Shown: positions 63,859 through 64,000 of the stretch, piece by piece
How positions within the stretch are numbered: position 1 is the first letter of the stretch
Layout of the letters: each line of letters starts with the position of its first letter
Source: Gammaproteobacteria bacterium
GTDB taxonomy: Bacteria; Pseudomonadota; Gammaproteobacteria; JADZEE01
DNA length: 64,000 nucleotides
Assembly: GCA_020850735.1 (NCBI GenBank)
Contig: JADZEE010000009.1
Span: 38,977-102,976, forward strand
Direction: 5' to 3'
Position numbers and translations under genes: made by a program
The notes under the pieces: generated by a model
What the model was told of the DNA's origin: nothing
The model's database searches: none
Seen by the model: only the letters and a program-made list of their open reading frames with translations

Positions 63859-64000
63859 CGTATCACCCTAGCCCTGCCCTATACCCACATCTGATGCTGG
63901 ACAAAGGCGTCTCGCGCCGCTACTGTGGGCGGTGTGCGAGCACAGAGCCAGATCAAGCGTACGCTGAGCCAGCCGCAGGGTGTGGCGCGTGTGCTCGCCT
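63859..64000 (+). other. Right-edge segment with an open frame into the next region
   Basis: After the regulator, GC rises again. An open plus-strand frame without an identified start runs to the window end (reading KASRAATVGGVRAQSQIK...LSQPQGVARVLA). It may be the start of a host gene or another element; it cannot be identified from this fragment. Confidence 0.25.

Overview
The window looks like a chromosomal segment of a high-GC gammaproteobacterium. The evidence is the gene content and its order: a split glycyl-tRNA synthetase (glyQS), ntrBC near glnA, rhlB/trxA/rho, tesA/ybbA/ybbP, folB-folK, and the macromolecular synthesis block rpsU-yqeY-dnaG-rpoD followed by a tRNA gene. Several details (a Mg-type HemB without the zinc cysteines, KHQSAWE-type PlsC, LptM next to lysA) fit Pseudomonas/Xanthomonas/Chromatiales-like lineages. 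I cannot name a genus.

Layout. 0-5.7 kb (minus): a hypothetical gene, a BarA-like hybrid sensor kinase and a translationally coupled receiver-PAS-GGDEF-EAL protein, so a phosphorelay feeding c-di-GMP. 5.8-10.2 kb (plus): glyQ, glyS, gmhB and a PlsC-type acyltransferase. 10.3-12.9 kb: a tungstate ABC transporter, tupABC. 13-15.7 kb (minus): a PagL-like outer-membrane enzyme, an ArsM-type arsenite methyltransferase and a sterol-desaturase-family membrane hydroxylase. 15.8-16.8 kb: hemB. 16.9-21.6 kb (minus): ntrB-ntrC, a DUF4124 protein and glnA, with several NtrC-type dyads upstream of ntrB and glnA. 21.8-22.0 kb: a small MITE-like insertion at the lysA stop codon. 22-24.7 kb (minus): lptM-lysA and rhlB. 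24.9-26.6 kb: trxA and rho. 26.7-31.6 kb: HIT and NUDIX proteins, tesA, ybbA, ybbP. 31.6-33.5 kb (minus): a cupin, FkbM methyltransferase and sulfotransferase-like cassette. 33.6-47.5 kb: housekeeping genes in both orientations (hemH, asparaginase, a cereblon/CULT-domain protein, slt, an NDUFA9-like protein, cca, uppP, midA-like, folK, folB, plsY, tsaD). 47.6-52.3 kb: rpsU, yqeY, dnaG, rpoD and a CAU-anticodon tRNA.

The region after the tRNA is accessory. A tyrosine-recombinase 3' remnant follows the tRNA directly. Then come an SDR-DoxX/DUF2269 operon and a 5'-truncated recG remnant. From about 54.9 kb to 63.9 kb there is a block of visibly lower GC encoding, on the minus strand, a MalT-type LuxR regulator, a hydantoinase/oxoprolinase A subunit coupled to a DUF917 (thiohydantoin desulfurase-family) protein, a TonB-dependent receptor and an MFS transporter. 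I read it as a horizontally acquired sense-import-degrade cassette, probably for a cyclic amide or (thio)hydantoin-like compound. The substrate is inference. This block and the MITE-like element are the most notable parts of the window.

All calls come from reading the sequence and recalling protein families. No database search was run, and GC statements are by eye.
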